DNA from: Gemmatimonadaceae bacterium
GTDB lineage: Bacteria > Gemmatimonadota > Gemmatimonadetes > Gemmatimonadales > Gemmatimonadaceae
Reading direction: 5' to 3'
NCBI GenBank assembly: GCA_036003045.1
Contig: DASYSS010000092.1
Coordinates: forward strand, 1-36,501
Length of the DNA: 36,501 nt
Shown here piece after piece: positions 29,104-36,501 of this stretch. A program made the translations under genes and the position numbers. The notes beneath the pieces are model-generated. The model was not told the origin of the DNA and made no database searches. It saw nothing but the letters and a program-made list of their open reading frames with translations. Numbering within the stretch: the stretch's first letter is position 1; each line of letters begins with the position of its first letter.

Positions 29104-30567
29104 CTAGGGAAGCCGGAAGATGTTGAGTGTTCCGCCGGTCGCGTGACTGTTCGAGTTGCCGTCTGGAATCGCGATCATGCCGTCTACGATGATCGGGCTG
29201 TTCCAGTGCCCCCCGCCGCACTCGAGCGTCGTCACGAGCACGCCGCTCTCGGGCTGGTACACGCGCAGTCCGCCGTTCGCGTCGAATACATATAGAAGGC
29301 CTCCGGCGAGGACGGGACTCGTGCCGCGGTTCGAATTCTTCCACGCCTGGTGGAGTTGGCCGCCGCTCACCGTCCACGCCGCGGTGCCTCCACCGTCGCC
29401 GGCGAACATCCACGTCGTGCCACTCGGCGCGTGCCATACCGCCGGAGCGGTGAACAACGCGCTGCTCGACGGCGTCGGAACCGTCTGCGCCTCGCCTCCG
29501 CGGTGTGAACCCGATTGCCGAACGGCATCGGCGCCGAGCACGCGAATGGTGCCGTCCTTTCCGCCCTGCGCGACGACGCCGTTGCCGAGCAGCACCGGCG
29601 ACGTCGACCCGACATCCACGTCGCCCGCGTTGAGCTGGTCGGTGTTGGACGGCGTGTAATTCCCGACGATGTGCGTGGCGGTCGGATCGAGCTCGATCAC
29701 CGCGTCGCCCCAGTACGTTTGGCCGTCCCACTTGGCGTTGCCCGTCGCGACGAAAATGTCGCCCGTCGCCGGATCGACGACGGCGCCCGCGCGCCCCCAG
29801 ATCGCCGCGTCGCTCTCCGGGCACGAGCTCGGATCGATGAGACCGGTGCGATCGCTACACAGCGCGTTCCAGACGCTGACCAGATTGCCGGTGGCCGCGT
29901 CGATGAGCGCGACGTGCCCCTGATAGGGCGGGGCGTCCCCGATGTAGCCGCCGGTCGTCGCGATCACGTGGCCGCGATCGAAGTTGAGCGCCGACGCGAT
30001 CTTCTCCCGATCCGGGCGCTTGGTGATCGACGTCGTCCACACGACGCGACCGTCGGCCAGCGCGAGCTTGCGAATGTTGCCGTCCGGCGACGCGGCGTAC
30101 ACCGACTGCCGATCCGGGTCGGCGACGGGCGTCGCAGTGGTAACCAGGTTCGAGCCCGCGACCCCGTTGTAGCCGTCGGGCGTGAACTTCCACAGGATCG
30201 AGCCGTCGTTGGCGTCGATCGCGTACGTCTTTCCGTACGTCGACGTGACGACGAACACGTCGTGCGCCGCGCCGTTCACTTGAACGCCGTGCAGGTAGAT
30301 CGGCGACGCGTCGATGGTGCCGTCGAGCAGCACCTCCTGGCGCTTCAGCGTCTTGACGTTCGTCGAGTCGATGCCGGTAGGGTCGGTCGACGCGTTGGAG
30401 CGCGCCGCGTCCCAGCCGAAACGCGTCCAGTCGTGCGAGCTGCTCCCGCTCGGCGGCTGTCCGTTCGGCGGCTGCGTCGAATCGTGGCTCGCCCCCGCGG
30501 GGGCGGCCTCCGAGCACGAGATTCCGCCGAATGCCACGGCGACGATCGCGATCAGTACACTACGCAT
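29104..30567 (-). CDS. PQQ-type beta-propeller lipoprotein
   Basis: The protein is 487 residues. The lipobox FGGISC places the lipidated cysteine at residue 18, followed by a Ser/Pro/Gly linker. Blades then recur with DWTRFGWDAARSNAS, SPIYLHGVQVNG, TYAIDANDGSILWKF, VYAASPDGNIRKLALADGRV, TGDIFVATGNAKWDG and TSPVLAGGLLYVFDANGGL. The W-like AxDxxxGxxxW repeats are the quinoprotein signature, but the aspartate/cysteine ring of PQQ dehydrogenases is not evident, so it may be only a structural propeller like BamB. It is probably anchored in the outer membrane. Confidence 0.88.
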   Translation of the reverse strand: MRSVLIAIVAVAFGGISCSEAAPAGASHDSTQPPNGQPPSGSSSHDWTRFGWDAARSNASTDPTGIDSTNVKTLKRQEVLLDGTIDASPIYLHGVQVNGAAHDVFVVTSTYGKTYAIDANDGSILWKFTPDGYNGVAGSNLVTTATPVADPDRQSVYAASPDGNIRKLALADGRVVWTTSITKRPDREKIASALNFDRGHVIATTGGYIGDAPPYQGHVALIDAATGNLVSVWNALCSDRTGLIDPSSCPESDAAIWGRAGAVVDPATGDIFVATGNAKWDGQTYWGDAVIELDPTATHIVGNYTPSNTDQLNAGDVDVGSTSPVLLGNGVVAQGGKDGTIRVLGADAVRQSGSHRGGEAQTVPTPSSSALFTAPAVWHAPSGTTWMFAGDGGGTAAWTVSGGQLHQAWKNSNRGTSPVLAGGLLYVFDANGGLRVYQPESGVLVTTLECGGGHWNSPIIVDGMIAIPDGNSNSHATGGTLNIFRLP

Positions 30568-30683
30568 TATTGAGCTCCCGTTTTCACTCGTTGCTGCGTC
30601 GCAAGATACCGGAGACCGTGGCCACTCTTTCGGGAACTTCCGATCCAGGTGTCTGGTAATCGGATGCGGTTCAGCGTAGTCTC

Positions 30684-31331
30684 ATGCCGTCCGCCTCAAT
30701 CCCCGACGCAGACATGGACCGCGCATTGCGCCCACCCGTCTCCGCAAACAGTTCGGACGATGTACTGCGAGCACTGGGCCACCGCATTCGTCGCGGCGAC
30801 ATGGGCGCGTTCGAACAGCTATTTCGCGCCATGCACGCGCCGCTCTGCGAAGTCGTCGACGCGTACGTTCACTCGCAAGATCTCGCCGAGGACATCGTCC
30901 AAGACCTCTTTCTGGCGATCTGGATCACGAAAGAGGAATTGCCGTGGAAGGAATCGCCCCGCGGCTATCTGTTTACCGCGGCGCGCAATCGAGCGTTCCA
31001 TCATCTTCGCCACGCGGCGTTGGTTCGGCGCACTGCGGCCGAGTCGGCTTCCGACGCCCGTGTGACCGGAACCGGAGTGCCGGCGCCTCTCCCGGACCGT
31101 GAGCTCGAAACGGCCGAGTCCGGCCGACGGATTCGCCAAGCGATCGACGCGATGCCACCTCGCGCGCGGCTCGCGACTGTGCTGCGATGGGAGCACGAGA
31201 TGTCGCACAAGGACATCGCCGTGGCCATGGGGATCTCGGCGAAAGGCGTCGAGAAGCTGCTTCGAACGGCCAAGTCGAGGCTTCGCGAAGAGTTGGGTGA
31301 ACAGGTAGATCGCGAAATAGCGATCGACTGA
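30684..31331 (+). CDS. ECF RNA polymerase sigma factor (FecI-like)
   Basis: The product is 215 residues. Sigma-2 (about 40-105) contains GAFEQLFRAMHAPLCEVVDAY, DLAEDIVQDLFLAIW and YLFTAARNRAFHHLRH. Sigma-4 (about 145-205) contains QAIDAMPPRARLATVLRWEH and MSHKDIAVAMGISAKGVEKLL with a clear helix-turn-helix. The following gene is a FecR anti-sigma factor and then a TonB receptor, the classic cell-surface signalling order. A GGAACTT element at about 30632 with GTCTGG 12 bases later may be its own ECF-type promoter, but the spacing is short. Confidence 0.92.
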   Translation: MPSASIPDADMDRALRPPVSANSSDDVLRALGHRIRRGDMGAFEQLFRAMHAPLCEVVDAYVHSQDLAEDIVQDLFLAIWITKEELPWKESPRGYLFTAARNRAFHHLRHAALVRRTAAESASDARVTGTGVPAPLPDRELETAESGRRIRQAIDAMPPRARLATVLRWEHEMSHKDIAVAMGISAKGVEKLLRTAKSRLREELGEQVDREIAID

Positions 31332-31384
31332 CCGCCAAGCGCGGCATGAGGTAGGGATTTCTCGGCTTCGTGGGTCGTATCGGC

Positions 31385-32266
31385 ATGACCGACCCGACGA
31401 CTCCACCTTCGCCCGATTCGCGGGAGCGCCGAGCGTGGCGCACCGACCACGAGTGGTCGCGGCTCTCGGCGCGCATCGCCGCGCAACCGACGCTCTCGAG
31501 AAAGCGCTCGCCGATCGCCTGGTGGGCTGCGGCAGCCGTCGTCATCGCGGCCGCCGGCATCGTCACGATCAACCGGCGCGCGGGTCACGCGCCGGCGATT
31601 CGGGCGCCGAGCGACGAGATAACGGGAACCGCCGCGACAACAGCGGGCCGGCGCACGGTCGTTCTACTTCCGGACAGTTCCGTCGTGACGCTCGGACCCG
31701 CGTCGACGATCAGATACTCGTTCGGCCGCGGCGCGCGCGACGTCGCTCTCGACGGAATGGCCGAGTTTCGCGTGACGCACGACTCGCTGCGGCGATTTTC
31801 GGTGCACGCGCGCAACGCGGTCGTCACGGACATCGGCACCGAGTTCGTCGTGCGCGCGTACGCGAGCGATTCGAGCGTGCGCGTGGCCGTGGCGAGCGGC
31901 ATCGTCTCACTCGCCGATTCCACTCTGGCAAACGAGAGAATCCTCCTTCGCGCGAACGAAGTCGGCGGATTGGCGCTCGGCGGCAAACCGGCGATCGTCC
32001 GTACGGCGGACGCATCGCGCTATACCGATTGGGTGGGCGGACGCCTCGCCTTCGAGGATGAATCGCTCGCGCGGGTGGCCGTCGAGTTGGGCCGTTGGTT
32101 CGGCGTGAACGTCCGGGTCGCATCGCCGGCGCTCGCGAAGCGGCGCGTGAGCGGTACATACGCGCAACCGACGTTGAGCCACGTGCTCGACGCGATCGTC
32201 GCCTCGCTCGGCGCCACGTACACGAAGTCGGGCAATGAAGTCGTGATTGAGGCACGCCCCCGATGA
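31385..32266 (+). CDS. FecR-type anti-sigma factor
   Basis: The protein is 293 residues. A short cytoplasmic N-terminus (DHEWSRLSARIAAQ) would bind the sigma factor. One TM helix lies at about 44-62. The FecR domain spans about 85-185, with VVLLPDSSVVTLGPASTIRY, VALDGMAEFRV, VVTDIGTEFVVRAY and VRVAVASGIVSL. The C-terminal DUF4974/STN-like domain (about 215-290) has GRLAFEDESLARVAVELGRW and VSGTYAQPTLSHVLDAIV. It should pass the receptor signal to the sigma factor. Its last four bases overlap the start of the receptor gene (ATGA). Confidence 0.92.
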   Translation: MTDPTTPPSPDSRERRAWRTDHEWSRLSARIAAQPTLSRKRSPIAWWAAAAVVIAAAGIVTINRRAGHAPAIRAPSDEITGTAATTAGRRTVVLLPDSSVVTLGPASTIRYSFGRGARDVALDGMAEFRVTHDSLRRFSVHARNAVVTDIGTEFVVRAYASDSSVRVAVASGIVSLADSTLANERILLRANEVGGLALGGKPAIVRTADASRYTDWVGGRLAFEDESLARVAVELGRWFGVNVRVASPALAKRRVSGTYAQPTLSHVLDAIVASLGATYTKSGNEVVIEARPR

Positions 32267-34620
32267 TCGCACGCGCGACGTCACTTCTCCTCGCGGTCGT
32301 CGCCACGGCGATCGCGAGTGTCGCGGGGGCGCAAGCCGCCGATCGTTTCGTGGATCTCGACTCCGCGGGCAATCAGATCGCCGCGCTGCATACGACGATC
32401 CGCGTCGGCTTCCCATATTCGACCGCGCGCGCCGCGCTCGCGGACATCGCGGCCGCGGCGCATCTCGATCTCACGTTCGACGCGAAGCTTCCGGGACTCA
32501 CGACGCCGATTTCCGTCGCGCCGCACGAGCGAACGATCGCGGTGGCGCTCCTCGAGGTCGCCGACGCGAGCAACCTGCGGGTTCGCGTGGGAGCGGGCGG
32601 CGCGCTCGTCGTCGTCGCCCGGCCTCGCGAGGCGGATCGGCGCATCGCGTCGCACGACACGGCAATGGCGGTCACGCTTCCCGGCGTTCGCACCGAGGTC
32701 CCGCGCGTCGAGCGGAACGACTTCGAGTCGCGGGCGACGGTGGGCGAGATCAACGTCACGGCGCGCGACCTCCGCGCGGCGCCGGTGTTCGTCGAGCCGG
32801 ACGTGTTGCGCTCGGCGCAATCGCTTCCGGGCATCGGCGCGCGCAGCGACTACACGGCCGGCTTCAATGTGCGCGGCGGCGAAGCCGATCAAAACCTCGT
32901 GTTGCTCGACGGGTATCCGATCTACAGTCCGTTCCACGCCGGCGGATTGTTCAGCGCGTTTATCGATCCGACGGTGAGCCGAGTGGATCTACGAACGGGT
33001 TCACTGCCGGTGCAATTCGGCGGGCGGCTGTCGAGCGTCGTCGACGTGCGTTCCGTCGAACACGCCGCGGGCGGTTTGACCGGCTCGGCGAACGTGTCGC
33101 TCCTCTCGTCGCTCGCCTCGCTCGGCGATTCGTTCGACGAGGGACACGGCTCGTGGAACGTCGGCGTGCGCCGCACCTACGCCGACGTCATGTCGCGTTT
33201 GCTGGGGTACGGAAATCTTCCCTACTACTTCCAGGATGAGCACGCTCACGTGCGCTGGCGACTCGGCGGCGTCACACTCTCGGCCACGGCGTACCACGGG
33301 TCCGACGTCATCGACACTGCCACGCACAACGACGCGCTCGGCCACTGGGGCAACGGGATGCTCGGGGCGACGATCGCCAAGCATATCAAGAGTCCTCACC
33401 TCTTCGGCCGGTCGCTCGGCGACAGCGCCACGCTCGAGCAACGAATTTCGACGACGACGTTCGACACGAAGCTCAACGAGTCGCCGGGCTTGTTTGGGCT
33501 CGCGAACACCGCCGAGGATCGTCGCCTCGCGGGGTCGATGTCGTTCTTCAATGGAAACGCGACGCACCAGATCGGGTACGAGCTCTCGCGGCAGCGCTTT
33601 TCCTACGTGGCCACGGCCGGATTCGGGCTCAGCGGCCTCATTCCGTTCGATTCAGCGTCGCAGCGCCAACACGCCGCGTCGTTCTACGCCGACGAACTGT
33701 GGCGAGCAAAGCCTTCGCTGCTCCTCGACGTCGGCGCGCGGACCGACGCGTTCGACCGTAGGTCCGCGATTGTTTCGCCGCGCGTCGCCGTCAAGTTCTG
33801 GATCGATTCGAACACCGCGCTGACCGCGGCGACGGCCGCGTATGCGCAGGCTGAACATTCGGTCGGACGCGAAGAAGAGCCGATCGAGCCTATCCAGCTC
33901 TGGGTCGGAACGGATCGGTCGCTCCCCGTCTCTCGCGCGCGCGACTACACGCTGGGGTTCGAGCACTGGCTCGGCGAGTCCCGGTTGCTGCATGTCGAGA
34001 CGTTTCGCAAGCAGTACGGAAATCTCCTGCTGCCGAACGAAGCGAGCGATCCAACCGTCCAAGGCGACGAATTCACGGTGGTTCGCGGATCGTCGTACGG
34101 CGCCGAGTTGCTGCTGCGTCAGTTCGAGCGCGACGGCTTCGGCGGCTGGCTGTCGTACGCGTACACGCGGAGCGTGCGCGTGGGGAACGATGGCGTGGCG
34201 TACTCACCGGCGCAGGATCGACGGCACAACCTGAACGCGGTCGGCAGCTGGCACAACGGCAACTACGTCCTCTCACTGCGAGTGAACCTCGCCTCCGGCC
34301 TTCCATATACGCCCGTTTTGGGCGAGTTCTTGCGCGAACAGTACGATCCGGTGGCCGGAAAGTACGTCGCGACCGCCCGGCAGCCGATCGTCGCCCCGTT
34401 CAACAGCGGCCGGATGCCGATGTACCAGCGCATCGATCTGAGCGCGACGCACGAGGGCCGAGTCGGGAATGCGCCGGTCGCGTGGTACTTGAGCGTCGTG
34501 AACGCGCTCAACTCGCATAACGTGGCGGCGTACGGGTACGAGTATTCCAGTACGCCGCAGCGCTGGTCGTTTCCCAACCTGCCGTTCTTGCCTACGTTTG
34601 GGGTGCGAATTGGTTATTGA
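32263..34620 (+). CDS. TonB-dependent outer-membrane receptor with N-terminal STN domain
   Basis: The protein is 785 residues. The signal peptide ends near SVAGAQA. An STN domain (about 45-120: STARAALADIAAAAHLDLTF, then ISVAPHERTIAVALLEVADA) is the signalling module used by FecA-like receptors. A plug (about 160-265) has SLPGIGARSDYTAGFNVRGG, QNLVLLDGYPIYSPFHAGGL and LPVQFGGRLSSVVDVRS. The barrel continues to an aromatic end (GVRIGY). No carboxypeptidase-like domain is present. The ligand is unknown. It is translationally coupled to the FecR gene. Confidence 0.93.
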   Translation: MIARATSLLLAVVATAIASVAGAQAADRFVDLDSAGNQIAALHTTIRVGFPYSTARAALADIAAAAHLDLTFDAKLPGLTTPISVAPHERTIAVALLEVADASNLRVRVGAGGALVVVARPREADRRIASHDTAMAVTLPGVRTEVPRVERNDFESRATVGEINVTARDLRAAPVFVEPDVLRSAQSLPGIGARSDYTAGFNVRGGEADQNLVLLDGYPIYSPFHAGGLFSAFIDPTVSRVDLRTGSLPVQFGGRLSSVVDVRSVEHAAGGLTGSANVSLLSSLASLGDSFDEGHGSWNVGVRRTYADVMSRLLGYGNLPYYFQDEHAHVRWRLGGVTLSATAYHGSDVIDTATHNDALGHWGNGMLGATIAKHIKSPHLFGRSLGDSATLEQRISTTTFDTKLNESPGLFGLANTAEDRRLAGSMSFFNGNATHQIGYELSRQRFSYVATAGFGLSGLIPFDSASQRQHAASFYADELWRAKPSLLLDVGARTDAFDRRSAIVSPRVAVKFWIDSNTALTAATAAYAQAEHSVGREEEPIEPIQLWVGTDRSLPVSRARDYTLGFEHWLGESRLLHVETFRKQYGNLLLPNEASDPTVQGDEFTVVRGSSYGAELLLRQFERDGFGGWLSYAYTRSVRVGNDGVAYSPAQDRRHNLNAVGSWHNGNYVLSLRVNLASGLPYTPVLGEFLREQYDPVAGKYVATARQPIVAPFNSGRMPMYQRIDLSATHEGRVGNAPVAWYLSVVNALNSHNVAAYGYEYSSTPQRWSFPNLPFLPTFGVRIGY

Positions 34621-35428
34621 TTGCTGCCGACGCGGGCGGCTGGTGAACGCGGCACTGGCCGCGCTCTGTGCCGTGGGTTGCTCCGACGTCATCTCGGTGA
34701 AGCCGACGGCGCACGACCTCGTGGTACAGTCGGTTCTCGACGCCGGCTCGCGCGATCAGTGGGTGATCGTCCAGTCCACCGATGGGTCGTACGTCGGTCA
34801 GATTCCGGTCACGGGCGCGACGGTCACGATGACGCTCCCCGGCGGAGCAACGATCACCGCGGTCGAAAGAGCCGACAGCACCATCGCGCAGGCATTCTCC
34901 ACGCAGCCGTCCGTCTCGGTTGTGTACCACTTCTCGCTCACGCAGCTCGGGGGGGGCGTTTCACTCGTCCCGGGCGGCACGTATCGACTGCGCGTCGTCG
35001 TTCCGGATGGACGCGTGGTCACGGGACAGACGACGATTCCGTTCGCGACCGCGGCGCTGTTCGGCAGCGACACGACCGTCTTCGATCTGCGACGCGACAC
35101 GCTCACGGCGAGCCTCGCGCGGGTCGCGGGCGCGGCGCGGTACGAGACGGAGATCGCCTTCGTCGGCGGGACCAGCTTGTACCGCGCTTTTACGGACACG
35201 GCCTTGTCGCTGCCGGGAAGCCTGCCGGTGTTCACGACGGTGGCGCGAGCGGGTCCCGGCGCGTCGGCTCGCGTCGTGATCAGCGCGGTCGACGCGGCCT
35301 ACTACGAGTACTACCGTCGCTCCGGCGACCCGTTGTCGGGGATTGGAATCGGTGGAAATCTCACGGGCGCGCTGGGCGTTTTCGGTTCGATCGTGCCGGT
35401 GAAGCGCTTCGCGTTGATCGTGCACTGA
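34610..35428 (+). CDS. DUF4249-like lipoprotein
   Basis: The product is about 272 residues. I start at the TTG following GGGGTG, which overlaps the receptor stop; a GTG 33 bases later is possible. The n-region CCRRGRLVNAALAALCAVGC ends in a lipobox. The mature domain has VVQSVLDAGSRDQWVIVQST, VTGATVTMTLPGG, then PGGTYRLRVVVPDGRVVTGQ followed by TTIP, the DUF4249 pattern, and a late beta-rich region. DUF4249 proteins lie next to TonB receptors in surface-signalling operons. It is probably a surface or periplasmic partner of the receptor. The start is uncertain. Confidence 0.8.
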   Translation: MVIDCCRRGRLVNAALAALCAVGCSDVISVKPTAHDLVVQSVLDAGSRDQWVIVQSTDGSYVGQIPVTGATVTMTLPGGATITAVERADSTIAQAFSTQPSVSVVYHFSLTQLGGGVSLVPGGTYRLRVVVPDGRVVTGQTTIPFATAALFGSDTTVFDLRRDTLTASLARVAGAARYETEIAFVGGTSLYRAFTDTALSLPGSLPVFTTVARAGPGASARVVISAVDAAYYEYYRRSGDPLSGIGIGGNLTGALGVFGSIVPVKRFALIVH

Positions 35429-35497
35429 GCTCGCGCCGCCGGCCCGCGGGCTCTCAGGCGTTCGACACTTTCGAACGCCAGGCGACGCAAGTCCAGC

Positions 35498-36492
35498 GTG
35501 ATGACGACTCGCCGCCGGCTATCTGCCGTGCTACTCACGCTCGGCGTTGTCGCTTGCAAGAGACGATCGGACGATCGCGCGCGCGGGCCGATCGCGGTTT
35601 ACGTGGACAGCGGGTGGCGGCGATCGTCGCCGAGTCGGAATCGCTGCGCCGGCATTTTGACGTGCCGGGCGCGTCGCTGGTGATCGTGTCCGGCGACAGC
35701 GTGACTCTGAGCCGCGGGTTTGGGTTTCGCGACGCGGCCCAGCGGCTTCCGGTGACTCCGAGCACGCGCTTCGTGATCGGCTCGTGCACCAAGCCGTTCG
35801 CGGCGCTTTCCGCGGCGATCGGGGTGGATCGCCGGCTCTTGTCGCTCGACGATTCGCCACGCCGCTTTCTTCCATACTTCCATTCGCACGATCCCGCGGT
35901 TTTCGCCGCACGTTCAACTACAACAACTACAAGTTTCTCGCAGCGGGCGAGGCGGTCGCGGCGGCGAACCACGACACATACGAGAACGTGATTCAGCACC
36001 AGATCTTCGACCGCTGGGGATGCGCTCGAGCGGAATGTTTTTGAGCGAGATGGAGGCGTCGCCCGATTTCGCGTTCGGTTAAGACGGCGAGGGATATCCG
36101 CCCGGAAAGGACTCGCCGCTCACGGCGGTGAGGCTGACGGGTCTCTTTTAGAACGTCGCCATCGCGCCGGCGGCGAGATCAACAGCACCGCGGACGACAT
36201 GGGGAAGTGGATCCCGATGCTCGTCTCGCGCGGCGCCGTGAACGGCCGGAGCGCTCGCCGAGCGGGCTCCTCACGCCGGCCGTCACGAGAGGTTAGTGGG
36301 TTGTATGCGCTCGGGTGGTTCGTCGAGTCGTGGCATGGGCTGACGCTGTACTCGCGCCCGGGTGGGGTGAAGGGGGATGGGACGAGGTGCGAGTTTCTGC
36401 CGGAACAGAGGTTGGGGTGGGTGGTGTCGACAAACGTCGATGATCAGCGGCTTCCGAAGGGATTCGAGAGTCGGTGGTTGAACATCTGTTGA
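35498..36492 (+). pseudogene. Decayed class C beta-lactamase-like serine hydrolase
   Basis: The signal region (RRRLSAVLLTLGVVAC) is in one frame and then ends early. The frame carrying VAAIVAESESLRRHF and the catalytic SxxK, FVIGSCTKPFAALSAA, is another. FNYNNYKFLAAGEAVAAA (the Y-x-N motif) is in a third, after a missing segment. MRSSGMFLSEMEASPDFAFG returns to the first, where it meets TAA near 36081 and TAG at 36149. A further one-base shift near 36172 leads to DDMGKWIPML and LGWFVESWHG, ending PEQRLGWVVSTNVDD. At least four shifts, two stops and one deletion make this a clear pseudogene. Confidence 0.85.
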
Positions 36493-36501
36493 AATGAGCG
36501 C

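Noticed and set aside
30632-30655. GGAACTT ... GTCTGG as a definite ECF autoregulated promoter
   Set aside because: The spacing of the two elements is shorter than the usual 16-17 bases, so it is mentioned only as a possibility with the sigma gene.
32247-33239. Overlapping frame inside the TonB receptor gene
   Set aside because: Arginine- and serine-rich translation without domains; the receptor frame has STN and plug motifs.
1-36501. CRISPR arrays, tRNA or rRNA genes, insertion sequences, integrase or prophage genes
   Set aside because: No repeat-spacer pattern, cloverleaf, transposase or integrase motif, or terminal inverted repeats were found on reading both strands.

Overview
The window is GC-rich, gene-dense bacterial chromosome. 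I infer a Gemmatimonadota-type organism, with Acidobacteriota the main alternative. The grounds are a PadR regulator next to a 902-residue duplicated permease of the ADOP type, a lipoprotein made of a lone TonB-plug-like domain, an ECF42-type sigma factor beside a DGPF/YCII protein, a sigma/FecR/TonB-receptor cassette, a secreted DinB protein, and many VOC-fold proteins. No rRNA, tRNA, CRISPR array, insertion sequence or phage module was recognised.

Layout. 1-2750 holds the end of a nucleotidyltransferase gene, a small glycine-zipper exported protein, a truncated acetyltransferase, a VOC protein, an NAD(P)-binding reductase-like protein and a broken histidine phosphatase. 2865-4689 is a LytS/LytTR two-component pair. 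4690-6869 carries three exported proteins of poorly known function. 6945-10272, leftward, is padR, the ADOP permease and a minimal GntR regulator, with a perfect inverted repeat in front of padR. 10605-16141 is mostly small rightward genes: membrane and lipoproteins, two VOC proteins, a HIT protein, an NTF2-like and a zinc-ribbon protein, a solitary leftward ExbD, a methyltransferase and a fulvocin C-like protein. 16162-18380 is a leftward glycosyltransferase pair (GT2 then GT4). 18484 starts a PH-domain/zinc-ribbon membrane protein. 19112-21627 is a leftward three-gene unit: UMF1-type MFS transporter, DUF4062 protein and a DUF2892 membrane peptide. 21831-23527 is the DGPF protein and ECF42 sigma pair. 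23723-28509 holds a bleomycin-resistance-like VOC protein, an amidohydrolase, a zinc-ribbon/SH3 membrane protein, a secreted DinB protein and a PhnB-type VOC protein. 28700-30567 has the TonB-plug lipoprotein and a PQQ-type beta-propeller lipoprotein. 30684-35428 is a rightward cassette of ECF sigma, FecR anti-sigma, TonB-dependent receptor and DUF4249-like lipoprotein. A heavily mutated serine hydrolase pseudogene closes the window.

Three units look like working systems. The first is the sigma/FecR/receptor/DUF4249 cassette, a cell-surface signalling and uptake route. The second is the PadR/ADOP/GntR cluster. The third is the MFS/DUF4062/DUF2892 operon, which I regard as the best candidate for something undescribed. 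At least five gene remnants (acetyltransferase, histidine phosphatase, alpha/beta hydrolase, small membrane protein, serine hydrolase) show gene decay in the spaces between intact genes. All functions come from reading translated sequence by eye, with no database search.
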